Below are positions 16,116-23,893 of a stretch of DNA of 34,426 nt, piece after piece. The stretch's first letter is position 1; the number at the start of each line of letters is the position of its first letter. This stretch comes from Polyangiaceae bacterium. GTDB taxonomy: Bacteria; Myxococcota_A; Polyangia; Polyangiales; Polyangiaceae. The DNA lies in contig JADLAB010000458.1 of assembly GCA_020848455.1 (NCBI GenBank), forward strand, positions 1 through 34,426, given 5' to 3'. Both the position numbers and the translations under genes were made by a program. The notes under the pieces are model-generated. The model was not told the DNA's origin. It was given only the letters and a program-made list of their open reading frames with translations, and did no database searches.

Positions 16116-17153
16116 ATGCGCACCGAAGCGATGGTGATGGAGCGGCACGGTGGTCCGGAGGTGCTCGAGCGGCGCGAGATCGACGTCGGGGAGCTCGGGC
16201 CGCGCGACGTGCTCGTGCGCGTGCGGGCGGTCGCCCTCAACCACCTCGATCTCTGGGTGCGCCGGGGCGGACCCGCCTTCAAGCTCGCCTTTCCGCACCG
16301 GCTCGGCTCGGACGTGGCCGGCGAGATCGAGGCCGTCGGTGCCGACGTGCGGCACGTGGCCGTCGGTGCGCGCGTCATGCTGCAGCCGGGGCGCTCGTGC
16401 GGCTGCTGCGCCGCGTGCCTCGGCGGGCGCGACAACCTGTGCCGGAGCTACAAGATCCTCGGCGAGAACGCGCCGGGGGGCTCGGCGCGCCACCTCGTCG
16501 TGCCCGAGACCGAGGTCGTGCCCTTCGGCGCGGGGCTCGGCTTCGTCGAGGCCGCCGCGCTGCCGCTCTGCACGCTCACGGCCTGGCAGATGGCCTACCG
16601 CAAGGCCGCCGTGCGCCCCGGGGCGCGCGTGCTCGTGAACGCCGCGGGCAGCGGCGTCTCGTCGCTGCTCATCCAGCTCTGCAAGATCGCGGGCGCCGAG
16701 GTCATCGCCTCGACGAGCGACCCCGACAAGGCGGAGCGGGCCCGGGCGCTCGGCGCCGACCACGTGGTGGTGACGCGCGACGTCGACCTCGCCACCGAGG
16801 TCAAGCGCCTCACCGGCAAGGTCGGCGTCGACGTGGCCTTCGATCACGTCGGCGGCACCCTGTTCGAGAAGACGCTCGCGGCCGTGCGCTGGGGCGGCAA
16901 GCTCGTCACCTGCGGCGCCACGGCGGGCTTCGAGCCGCGCATCGATCTGCGCTCGATCTTCTTCCGCCAGGTCGAGATCAAGGGCTCCACGATGGGCCAG
17001 AAGAGCGACCTCTGGGAGGCCCTGCCGCTCGTCCTTGCGGGTCGCCTGCGGCCGGTCGTCGACCGCGTGCTGCCGCTCTGGGAGACGCGCGCGGCCCACG
17101 AAGCGCTCGAGGGGCGCAAGGTGTTTGGCAAGATCGTCCTCACGGTCGACTGA
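16116..17153 (+). CDS. Zinc-binding medium-chain dehydrogenase / quinone oxidoreductase-like
   Basis: A 345-residue MDR-superfamily oxidoreductase. The N-terminal GroES-like domain has the structural-zinc lobe with Cys95, Cys98, Cys101 and Cys109. The usual catalytic-zinc cysteine near residue 45 is replaced (VALNHLDLWVRRG), which points to the quinone-oxidoreductase-like branch, not a classical alcohol dehydrogenase. The Rossmann domain shows the nucleotide motif VLVNAAGSGVSSLLIQL near residue 170, with a following STSDPDKAERARALGAD that fits NADPH binding. It should reduce an alpha,beta-unsaturated carbonyl or quinone in the cytoplasm. The ATG at 16116 starts the first strand directly. An upstream in-frame ATG at 16059 adds 19 residues not expected in the family. 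Neighbours give no substrate clue. Confidence 0.87.
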   Translation: MRTEAMVMERHGGPEVLERREIDVGELGPRDVLVRVRAVALNHLDLWVRRGGPAFKLAFPHRLGSDVAGEIEAVGADVRHVAVGARVMLQPGRSCGCCAACLGGRDNLCRSYKILGENAPGGSARHLVVPETEVVPFGAGLGFVEAAALPLCTLTAWQMAYRKAAVRPGARVLVNAAGSGVSSLLIQLCKIAGAEVIASTSDPDKAERARALGADHVVVTRDVDLATEVKRLTGKVGVDVAFDHVGGTLFEKTLAAVRWGGKLVTCGATAGFEPRIDLRSIFFRQVEIKGSTMGQKSDLWEALPLVLAGRLRPVVDRVLPLWETRAAHEALEGRKVFGKIVLTVD

Positions 17154-17269
17154 CGCGGCGCCGCGCAACGTGGACGACGAGTGGGTCGGGCCGTCGGCGG
17201 TGTTCCGAAACGGCAGGTTTGGGAGCGCCGGCGAAGCGCCCCGGCGGGCTCGGTGCCGCGCGCGTCGTG

Positions 17270-17275
17270 TATGAT
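17270..17275 (+). promoter_or_regulatory. Candidate -10 element of the Cys-rich lipoprotein gene (TATGAT)
   Basis: TATGAT, five of six consensus bases, lies 44 bases before the GTG at 17320, giving a leader of about 38 bases that includes the strong AGAGGAGG site. No clear -35 box was seen. Confidence 0.35.
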
Positions 17276-17319
17276 GGGCCTCGAGGTGGCCGCGACCCGG
17301 CGCGGCAGAGGAGGTTCCC

Positions 17320-19908
17320 GTGTCGGCGTCGCGAGCTCGATACACCCTGCGTTTCGCGGCGTGCCTCGCCGTCCTCGGCGTCGGTGTCGTCGCGGCGTGC
17401 ACCTCGCCCGAGCGAGCCTTCGGGACCGGACCCGGCGGCACCGGCGGGACCGGCGGCTGCGGCGTGGCGGCGGACTGCGACGACCAGAACGCGTGCACCG
17501 CCGACGCGTGCGATGGCGGGGTCTGCGCCCACGTCCCCGCCGTCGACGGGCCCGCGCCCGAGCAGGTGGTGGGCGACTGCCAGACCGCCGTGTGCACCAA
17601 CGGTCACGTCTGGAGCCTGGAGAACAACTCCGACCTACCGGACGACGGCAACGACTGCACCACCGACGCGTGCGTGGTCGGCGTGCCCGCGTACACGGCC
17701 GTCGCGGCGGGCACGGGGTGCGCGACCAATGGCGGCACGATGTGCAACGGCGAGCCGGTCACTCCGGCCTGCGTCGAGTGCCTGCTCGCCGACGACTGCA
17801 CGGCGCTGCCTCCGACCGACGAGTGCCAGGTGCGGATCTGCACCGCCGGCGTGTGCGGGCAGACCTTCACCGCGAGCGAGACACCGCTGTCGACCCAGCC
17901 GGCGGGCGACTGCAACGTCGCGGTGTGCGACGGCGCGGGCGGCATCAAGCAGAACATCGACGACGCCGACCTGCCCGTCGACGGCAACGCCTGCACGAGC
18001 GACGTCTGCACGAACGGCGTGCCGAGCAATCCCAACATGCCGCTCGACTCGCCCTGCGGCAACCCGCCGGTGCTCTACTGCGACGGCCAGGGCAGCTGTG
18101 CGGGCTGCACCAACGCCGGTCAGTGCGGTGCGCCGCTGGCGTGCCAGGATCGCACCTGCGTCGGCGGCCAGTGCGGCGTCGCCAACAAGGCGAACGGCAC
18201 GGGCTGCGACGACGGCAGCTACTGCAACGGCGCGGACTCGTGCGTCGCCGGGGCGTGCAACGGGCACGCCGGGGATCCGTGCGCGCCGAACCTGGGCGAC
18301 GCCGACGCCGACTGCTCCGAGTCGTGCGACGAGGGGGCCGACGTCTGCACGGCGAACGACACGGCCGGTACGGCCTGCTCGAACGGGCCGGGCGGGCCCT
18401 GCAAGGTCCAGGACAGCTGCAACGGCGGCGGGACCTGCGTCACCGTCTGGCAGCCGTCCTCCATGGTGTGCAGCCCCGCCTCGGGCAGCGGCTGCACGGC
18501 CGCCGCGTACTGCACGGGGAGCTCGGCGAGCTGCCCGCCGAACACGCTCGCGCCCGTCAACACCTATTGCGGCACGACCTACGACTGCCCCGACTCCAAC
18601 TGCTACACGAACGACTGGGGCTGCGACGCGAGCGGCGGCTGCACCGTGCTGCTCTCGAGCGTCCTGTCGTGCCCGATCCTCTACAGCTGGGACGGGCAGG
18701 GCTTCGCGTTCGAGTCCGACATGTACACCTCGGGCACGCTCGGGCTTTGGCTCGGCACGCGGTACCGCAAGCCCGATCCCAACGACGCCTACGTGCTGCG
18801 CCAGCCGCTCACCGAGCGCGACGGCCTGCTCGAGCTGCGCCTCGTCGAGGAGCTCGAGGAGATCGACTACCTCGACCAGGTGCGCCTCTTCGCGGTCGAC
18901 GTCCCGGCCGACCGGCAGGTGGTCGCGTGGGCGAACAACGTGCCGGGCTCCGCGGTCGTCCTCGCCGAGCGGCTCGTGACGATCGGACAGACGCGCCTGC
19001 CGCTCCTGTCGGCCGTGCACCTCGAGAGCGGGCAGAACGTGACCGGCAAGCTCGCCCTGAGCGACGGGGACACGGTCGTGCTGTCCGAGGACCTGAACCT
19101 CCCCGAGTGGAACACGCTCGAGGTCGATCTCGGCGAGGTCGAGGGGGCGCCCGTCCTCAAGATGATCGTCGACGGGCGGTCTCGCTACCCGACCACGCAG
19201 GCCGGCATGGACCACCGGGCGCAGCAGGATCCAGGGGGCCTGCAGACCCAGCTCGAGGTCGCCGACGGCGTCGGCGGCTGGGTCGCCGTGCCGCGCAGCG
19301 TCGTGACGCTCGTCCGGCCGAAGGAGTTCCCGCGCCCGATGGCCATCGACATCACGAGCGTGTTCCCCTCGGGGGACCGCCGGATGCGCCTGCGCTGGGT
19401 GAACAAGACGGTGCTCGACGCCATCTGGATCGACACGACGCCGAACGCGCCGTTGACGATCACCGAGGCGCCGGTCGTCACGGCGAGCCTCGGCCACCAT
19501 GGCTTCTCGTTCCTGATGGGCGGCGATCTGCCAGTGTACTCCTACGCCGAGCCCGGGCAGCTCTCCTGGCCGCTCGCACCGGGCAACTACACGCGCTACG
19601 GCGACGTGCGCCCGCTGCTCGGCGCGGTCGACGACTTGTTCGCGATCTTCGGCCCGGGCGACGAGGTCGCGATGCAGTTCCAGCCGCCGCCGGCGCCCCC
19701 CGCCGACCAGAAGCGCTTCTACGCCTTCGCGAGCGTCGGCTACTACAAGCAGTCGAACCTCGTGAACGGCGGGCTCGTGCCCTTCACGGTCGCGCCGCTG
19801 CCCTTCGGCGCGATGTCGAACTTCCCCTACAGCGAGCCCGAGGCGTACCCGAGCGATGCGACCCACCAGGACTACCTCACCACCTGGAACACGCGTGCGG
19901 CCCCGTAG
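17320..19908 (+). CDS. Large Cys-rich surface lipoprotein, Myxococcota type
   Basis: An 862-residue protein with a lipoprotein signal (VVAAC, Cys27) followed by a Gly/Thr linker. Residues 47-455 hold many short Cys-rich modules of the form C-D-D-x-N-x-C-T-x-D-x-C-x-G-V-C and relatives, reminiscent of disintegrin or EGF-like disulfide modules with Asp/Asn that could bind calcium. From about residue 450 the protein changes to a globular beta-rich domain without such repeats (LYSWDGQGFAFESDMY, then YLDQVRLFAVDVPADRQV). Both halves are common in large exported proteins of Myxococcota. The GTG start is supported by AGAGGAGG five bases upstream. Role unknown; adhesion or a cell-surface structural role is inference. 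The decarboxylase gene begins 24 bases after it. Confidence 0.82.
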   Translation: MSASRARYTLRFAACLAVLGVGVVAACTSPERAFGTGPGGTGGTGGCGVAADCDDQNACTADACDGGVCAHVPAVDGPAPEQVVGDCQTAVCTNGHVWSLENNSDLPDDGNDCTTDACVVGVPAYTAVAAGTGCATNGGTMCNGEPVTPACVECLLADDCTALPPTDECQVRICTAGVCGQTFTASETPLSTQPAGDCNVAVCDGAGGIKQNIDDADLPVDGNACTSDVCTNGVPSNPNMPLDSPCGNPPVLYCDGQGSCAGCTNAGQCGAPLACQDRTCVGGQCGVANKANGTGCDDGSYCNGADSCVAGACNGHAGDPCAPNLGDADADCSESCDEGADVCTANDTAGTACSNGPGGPCKVQDSCNGGGTCVTVWQPSSMVCSPASGSGCTAAAYCTGSSASCPPNTLAPVNTYCGTTYDCPDSNCYTNDWGCDASGGCTVLLSSVLSCPILYSWDGQGFAFESDMYTSGTLGLWLGTRYRKPDPNDAYVLRQPLTERDGLLELRLVEELEEIDYLDQVRLFAVDVPADRQVVAWANNVPGSAVVLAERLVTIGQTRLPLLSAVHLESGQNVTGKLALSDGDTVVLSEDLNLPEWNTLEVDLGEVEGAPVLKMIVDGRSRYPTTQAGMDHRAQQDPGGLQTQLEVADGVGGWVAVPRSVVTLVRPKEFPRPMAIDITSVFPSGDRRMRLRWVNKTVLDAIWIDTTPNAPLTITEAPVVTASLGHHGFSFLMGGDLPVYSYAEPGQLSWPLAPGNYTRYGDVRPLLGAVDDLFAIFGPGDEVAMQFQPPPAPPADQKRFYAFASVGYYKQSNLVNGGLVPFTVAPLPFGAMSNFPYSEPEAYPSDATHQDYLTTWNTRAAP

Positions 19909-19932
19909 GAGCCGCGACCGGCGGCCCGGACC

Positions 19933-21390
19933 GTGAGGCCGCCGAGCCCCGGCGACCCGGCGAACCTCGAGCTCACCGCGTCCGAGATGCGCGGGCTCGC
20001 AGACGAGGTCGTCGCGCGCGTCGTCGCGCACGTGGCGACGCTCGCGACCCAGCCCGCCTGTGGCGACGTGCGCGCCGAGGCGCTGTGCCGCAGCCTGCGC
20101 GAGGCGACGCCGGAGGAGCCGGCCGCCGCGGCGCCCTTGCTCGACGCGCTCTTCCACGAGTGGATTCCGCGCTCCTTCACGGCGCCTCACCCGGGCTACC
20201 TCGCGTACATCCCGGGCGGCGGGCTCTTCCCGGCCGCGCTCGCCGACTTCATCTCCGCCGCGACCAACCGCTTCACCGGCGTGTGGCAGGCGGCGCCGGT
20301 GCTGCTGCAGCTCGAGGCGAACGCGCTCGCGTGGCTGCGGGACTGGATGCAGTTCCCGGCGACCACGAGCGGGCTCTTCACGACCGGCGGCTCGATGGCC
20401 ACCTTCAACGCGATCCTGTGCGCGCGCGAGCGACACCTCGGGCGCGAGCTGCGGCCGGGCGTCTTGTACGCGTCGACGCAGGCGCACCTCTCGGTCGCGA
20501 AATCGGGCAAGCTCGCCGGCATCTTCGACGACCGCGTGCGGAGCATCGCGGTGGACGCAGCGTTCCGGATGCGGCCGGACGCGCTCGCCGCCGCCGTGCG
20601 TGCGGATCGCGCGCGCGGGCTCCAGCCGTTCCTGGTGGTGTCGTCGGCCGGCACGACCAACACGGGCGCGGTCGACCCGCTCGACGCGATCGCGGACCTG
20701 TGCGCGGCCGAGGGGCTGTGGCACCACGTGGACGGCGCGTACGGCGCGTTCTTCCACGCCGTCCCCGCCCTGCGGCCGCTGCTCGCGGGGCTGTCGCGGG
20801 CGGACTCGCTCACGCTCGATCCCCACAAGGGGCTGTTCCTGCCCTACGGGACGGGGGCGCTGCTCGTGCGCGACGGCGCCGCGCTGCGCGCCGCCCACGA
20901 CGTCCCGCAGGCGGGCTACCTGCCGGCGCGACCCGACAGCGACGACTTCTACGATCCGAGCGTGCACGGCCCCGATCTGTCGCGGGGCTTCCCGGGGCTG
21001 CGGGTGTGGCTGTCGGTGAAGCTCTTCGGCGCGGCGCGCCTCCGGGCTGCCATCGCCGAGAAGCGCGAGCTCGCGCTCGAGGCCGCCGAGCGCATCGCGC
21101 GCATTCCGGGCGTCGTCCTCGACGCGGCCCCGCAGCTGTCGCTCTTCGCCTTCCACCTCTCGTGGCGCGGCGCGACCGTCGCCGACGAGAACGCGGCGAC
21201 GCGCGCGCTGCTCGAGCGCGTGACCGCACGGGGCCGGGTGATGCTGACCGGCTGCGCCGTGGACGGGCGCTTCCTCGGGCGGGTCTGCGTGCTGTCGTTC
21301 CGGACGCGTCGGGCCCAGATCGACGCGTGCGTCGAGGACCTGGCGACCGAGGCCGCGGGCCTCGTGCCGCGCGCGCTCGCCCCGCGCTGA
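19933..21390 (+). CDS. PLP-dependent decarboxylase, aromatic-L-amino-acid decarboxylase group
   Basis: A 485-residue fold-type I PLP enzyme of group II decarboxylases. Landmarks are the substrate-loop region SFTAPHPGYLAYIPGGG near residue 81, TTGGSMATFNAIL near 155, SSAGTTNTGAVDPL near 237, HHVDGAYGAF near 263 and the Schiff-base lysine in LDPHKGLFLPYG (Lys299). The family releases CO2 from tyrosine, tryptophan, DOPA, glutamate, aspartate or 2,4-diaminobutyrate; the substrate cannot be set from these motifs. The GTG at 19933 gives a normal N-terminus, but the only GGAG is over 20 bases upstream, so a later start is possible. It follows the Cys-rich lipoprotein closely. No transporter for an amine is adjacent. 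Confidence 0.87.
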   Translation: MRPPSPGDPANLELTASEMRGLADEVVARVVAHVATLATQPACGDVRAEALCRSLREATPEEPAAAAPLLDALFHEWIPRSFTAPHPGYLAYIPGGGLFPAALADFISAATNRFTGVWQAAPVLLQLEANALAWLRDWMQFPATTSGLFTTGGSMATFNAILCARERHLGRELRPGVLYASTQAHLSVAKSGKLAGIFDDRVRSIAVDAAFRMRPDALAAAVRADRARGLQPFLVVSSAGTTNTGAVDPLDAIADLCAAEGLWHHVDGAYGAFFHAVPALRPLLAGLSRADSLTLDPHKGLFLPYGTGALLVRDGAALRAAHDVPQAGYLPARPDSDDFYDPSVHGPDLSRGFPGLRVWLSVKLFGAARLRAAIAEKRELALEAAERIARIPGVVLDAAPQLSLFAFHLSWRGATVADENAATRALLERVTARGRVMLTGCAVDGRFLGRVCVLSFRTRRAQIDACVEDLATEAAGLVPRALAPR

Positions 21391-21416
21391 CTACTCCCGC
21401 CCCGCCGCGACTCTGC

Positions 21417-21422
21417 TAGCGT
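21417..21422 (+). promoter_or_regulatory. Candidate -10 of a leaderless transcript (TAGCGT)
   Basis: TAGCGT, a TANNNT-type hexamer, ends 6 bases before the ATG at 21429. No Shine-Dalgarno is seen. It is weaker than the 16014 and 16116 examples but has the same spacing. Confidence 0.3.
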
Positions 21423-21428
21423 CCGCCC

Positions 21429-22415
21429 ATGCATCGACCGCGTTCGTCACAGGGTTTGCGCCGCGCACCGGGCGCTCTCGTCGTCGCCTCGCTCGCCGCG
21501 GCCTGCGGTGGACCACCCACGCCGGTGAGCCCGCCTCCGACCGCCGCCCCGTCGGCCGTCGAGAGCTCGAAGCCGGTCGCGAGCGCCGCGCCGGTCGAGC
21601 CGGCTCCCCCTGCCAAGCCCGCGCTCCCCGCCGAGCTCGCCTCCGCGGAAAAGGCCTGCGAGGGCGGCGACGCCGGAAGCTGCTCGGAGCTCGCGATTGC
21701 GTACTACAAGGGCACCGAGGTCCCCGCGGACGGCTCCAAGGCCGCGGAGCTCTTCCGCAAGGCCTGCGGCCTCGGCCACGCGCAGGGCTGCTACAACGTC
21801 GGCGCGATGCTGTTCAAGGGCGAGCTGGGTCAGGCCGTCGATCAGCCGGGCTCGGTCCCGTTCTTCGACAAGGCCTGCAGCGCCGACTACGAGGGCGGGT
21901 GCTTCAACCTCGGAGTCATGTACCTGAAGGCCGAGGGCGTCGCGAAGGACGAGGCCAAGGGTAAGCGCTACATGGTCTCGGCGTGCCGGCTCGGCCGCGA
22001 GCAGGCGTGCGAGATCGTCAAGGAGCTCGAGGCCGGAGCGGCGGCGCAGGCCGGTCCGAGCGAGCCGGGCGTGCCCGGCGCCACCATCACCATGGGGTCG
22101 CTCAGCGCCGACGGCCTCGAGGCGCGCAACATCAGCTGCCGGCTCGACGGCGGCGGCGGGCTGCTCGGAGCGCTGGTCGGCCCGAGCGTCATCATCGGCT
22201 CGCTCGCGAAGAAGAAGGCGGCGCTCGACCAGTGCGCCCCCGCGGGAGCCCAGCCGCGCGTGACCTGGTCCTTCGCGGGTGGCCGCACGACCAAGGCGAC
22301 CGCCAGCGGCGTGCCCGCGAACGTCGGGAGCTGCGTCGAGCGTGTGATCAAGGGCGTCGCGTCGACCGGCGACGGCGAGTGCGCGGCGACGCTGCTCATC
22401 GGCAAGAAGAAGTAG
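21429..22415 (+). CDS. Sel1-like-repeat lipoprotein
   Basis: A 328-residue protein with a lipoprotein signal (LAAAC near residue 26), then a Pro/Ala-rich linker to about residue 70. Residues 73-200 contain three to four Sel1-like repeats with a Cys pair in each (ACEGGDAGSCSELAIAYYKG, ACGLGHAQGCYNVGAMLFKG, ACSADYEGGCFNLGVMYLKA). This is the disulfide-pinned form known from Helicobacter cysteine-rich proteins. The C-terminal 110 residues resemble the AgmX/PglI-like or TonB-adjacent modules of Myxococcota lipoproteins in which CVERVI and a final basic strand occur, though this match is uncertain. It is probably a periplasmic scaffold. It is followed 38 bases later by the MFS gene. Confidence 0.82.
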   Translation: MHRPRSSQGLRRAPGALVVASLAAACGGPPTPVSPPPTAAPSAVESSKPVASAAPVEPAPPAKPALPAELASAEKACEGGDAGSCSELAIAYYKGTEVPADGSKAAELFRKACGLGHAQGCYNVGAMLFKGELGQAVDQPGSVPFFDKACSADYEGGCFNLGVMYLKAEGVAKDEAKGKRYMVSACRLGREQACEIVKELEAGAAAQAGPSEPGVPGATITMGSLSADGLEARNISCRLDGGGGLLGALVGPSVIIGSLAKKKAALDQCAPAGAQPRVTWSFAGGRTTKATASGVPANVGSCVERVIKGVASTGDGECAATLLIGKKK

Positions 22416-22453
22416 CCCGGCCGAGCGCGCCCCTCGGGAGCCTGGTGGAGGCG

Positions 22454-23845
22454 ATGCCGGTCGAGCCCGAGCGCGCCGCTGACGGCATCTTCGCGCCGGG
22501 GCGCCGCCGCCTGACGGCCGGGATCCTGCTGGCCATCGGCGTGTTCGCCGTCGAGGGCATGGGGGTCGTGCCCGCGCTGCCGCTCGCGATGCGCGAGCTC
22601 GGCGCGCTCGGGGCGTTCGCCTGGTCGTTCAGCGCCTTCATGCTGGCCTGGCTCGTGGGGACCGTGGCGGCGGGCCTGCTCGCGGACGCGCGCGGGCCGC
22701 GCCTGCCGATGGCGACGGGCCTGGTGATGTTCGGCGCGGGCCTGCTCGCGGCGAGCGCCGCGCCTCACGTCGCGCCCTTCCTCGCCGGGCGCGCGCTGCA
22801 GGGCGCCGGGGGCGGCGGCATGATGGCGGCGGCCTACGTCGCCGTCGCGCGTGGCTACCCGGACGCCCTGCGCGCGCGCATGATGGCCGTGACGGCGAGC
22901 GTGTGGATCCTGCCGGCGGCGGTGGGGCCGGTGCTCTCCGGCGCCGTCGCCGAGTGGGTGGGCTGGCGCTTCGTGTTCCTCGGCGTCGTGCCGCTCGTCG
23001 CGCTCGCCGCGCTCGTGGTGCTGGCGCCGCTCGCCGCGCTCGACACCCGCAGGCAGAACGACGGCGGCGCGCGCCTGATCTCGGCCCTGCGCGTCGCGCT
23101 CGGCGCCGCGACGATCCTCGGCGCGGCGGGCCTCTTCGAGACGCACCTCGCCCTCGGGCTCGCCGTGCTCGCGCCCGGGCTCTGGCTCTTCGTGCCGGCG
23201 CTCGGCACGCTGCTCCCGCGCGGCACCTTCCTCGCGCGCCGCGGGCTCCCGGCCGGCATGGCTGCGCGCGCCCTCCTGTCGTTCAGCTTCTTCGGCACCG
23301 AGGCGCTCGTCCCGCTCGTCACGATGGAGCTGCGTGGGGCGACGGCCACGCGCGCCGGACTCGCGCTCACCGCGGGCGCCGCGGGCTGGATCTCGGCGTC
23401 CTGGGCGCTCGACCGGCTCGAGGCTCGCGTCGGCGCCGCGCGCCGCGTGCGCGCCGTGGGCGGCGGCTTCGCGCTCGTCGCGGCCGGAACGGCGCTCGTG
23501 GCGGGCGTGCTCCTGTCCTCCTTGCCGCTGTGGCTGCTGCTCGTCGGCTGGTCGGTCGCCGGCGCCGGGATCGGCCTCGCCTACAGCGCGGGCACGCTGC
23601 TCTGCTTCGCGGCCGCTCCGCCCGGCCGCGAAGGCGAGGTGAGCGGACAGCTGCAGGTGGCCGAGGCGCTCAGCAACGCGGCCGGTACGGGGCTCGGTGG
23701 TGCGCTGGCGACCGGGCTCCTGTCGGTGGGCGCGAGCGCGGAGCAGGCCTACGGCGCCGTCTTCGCGCTCACGGTCAGCGCGGGCGCCGCGGGCGTCGCG
23801 CTCGCGCCCAGGCTCGGGGTGACCGCGGCCCGCCCCGACGGGTAG
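22454..23845 (+). CDS. Major facilitator superfamily transporter
   Basis: A 463-residue integral membrane protein with about 12-14 hydrophobic helices. The loop between helices 2 and 3 has the MFS motif A-like GLLADARGPRLPM, and helix 4-5 shows the motif B/C-like pattern GRALQGAGGGGMMAAAY and WILPAAVGPVLSGAVAEWVGWRFVF, the latter marking drug/H+ antiporters of the DHA2 type. It should export a small molecule in exchange for protons at the inner membrane. Both ATG at 22454 and GTG at 22445 are possible starts; GGGAG and GTGGAGG occur close by at poor spacing, and the ATG is taken. The frame stays open further upstream, but that overlaps the Sel1 lipoprotein. The substrate is unknown. Confidence 0.87.
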   Translation: MPVEPERAADGIFAPGRRRLTAGILLAIGVFAVEGMGVVPALPLAMRELGALGAFAWSFSAFMLAWLVGTVAAGLLADARGPRLPMATGLVMFGAGLLAASAAPHVAPFLAGRALQGAGGGGMMAAAYVAVARGYPDALRARMMAVTASVWILPAAVGPVLSGAVAEWVGWRFVFLGVVPLVALAALVVLAPLAALDTRRQNDGGARLISALRVALGAATILGAAGLFETHLALGLAVLAPGLWLFVPALGTLLPRGTFLARRGLPAGMAARALLSFSFFGTEALVPLVTMELRGATATRAGLALTAGAAGWISASWALDRLEARVGAARRVRAVGGGFALVAAGTALVAGVLLSSLPLWLLLVGWSVAGAGIGLAYSAGTLLCFAAAPPGREGEVSGQLQVAEALSNAAGTGLGGALATGLLSVGASAEQAYGAVFALTVSAGAAGVALAPRLGVTAARPDG

Positions 23846-23893
23846 CCTCGAGGGGCGCGCCTCGTGACGGCGCGGCACGGCCCCGGCGCCGAC

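Noticed and set aside
17181-21419. Open frames of more than 1000 codons on both strands across the Cys-rich lipoprotein and decarboxylase genes
   Set aside because: They have biased, motif-free translations and no ribosome-binding site; the real genes in this stretch have family motifs and good starts.
21983-22453. N-terminal extension of the MFS transporter
   Set aside because: It overlaps the Sel1-repeat lipoprotein gene in another frame and consists of Arg/Ala-rich shadow sequence.
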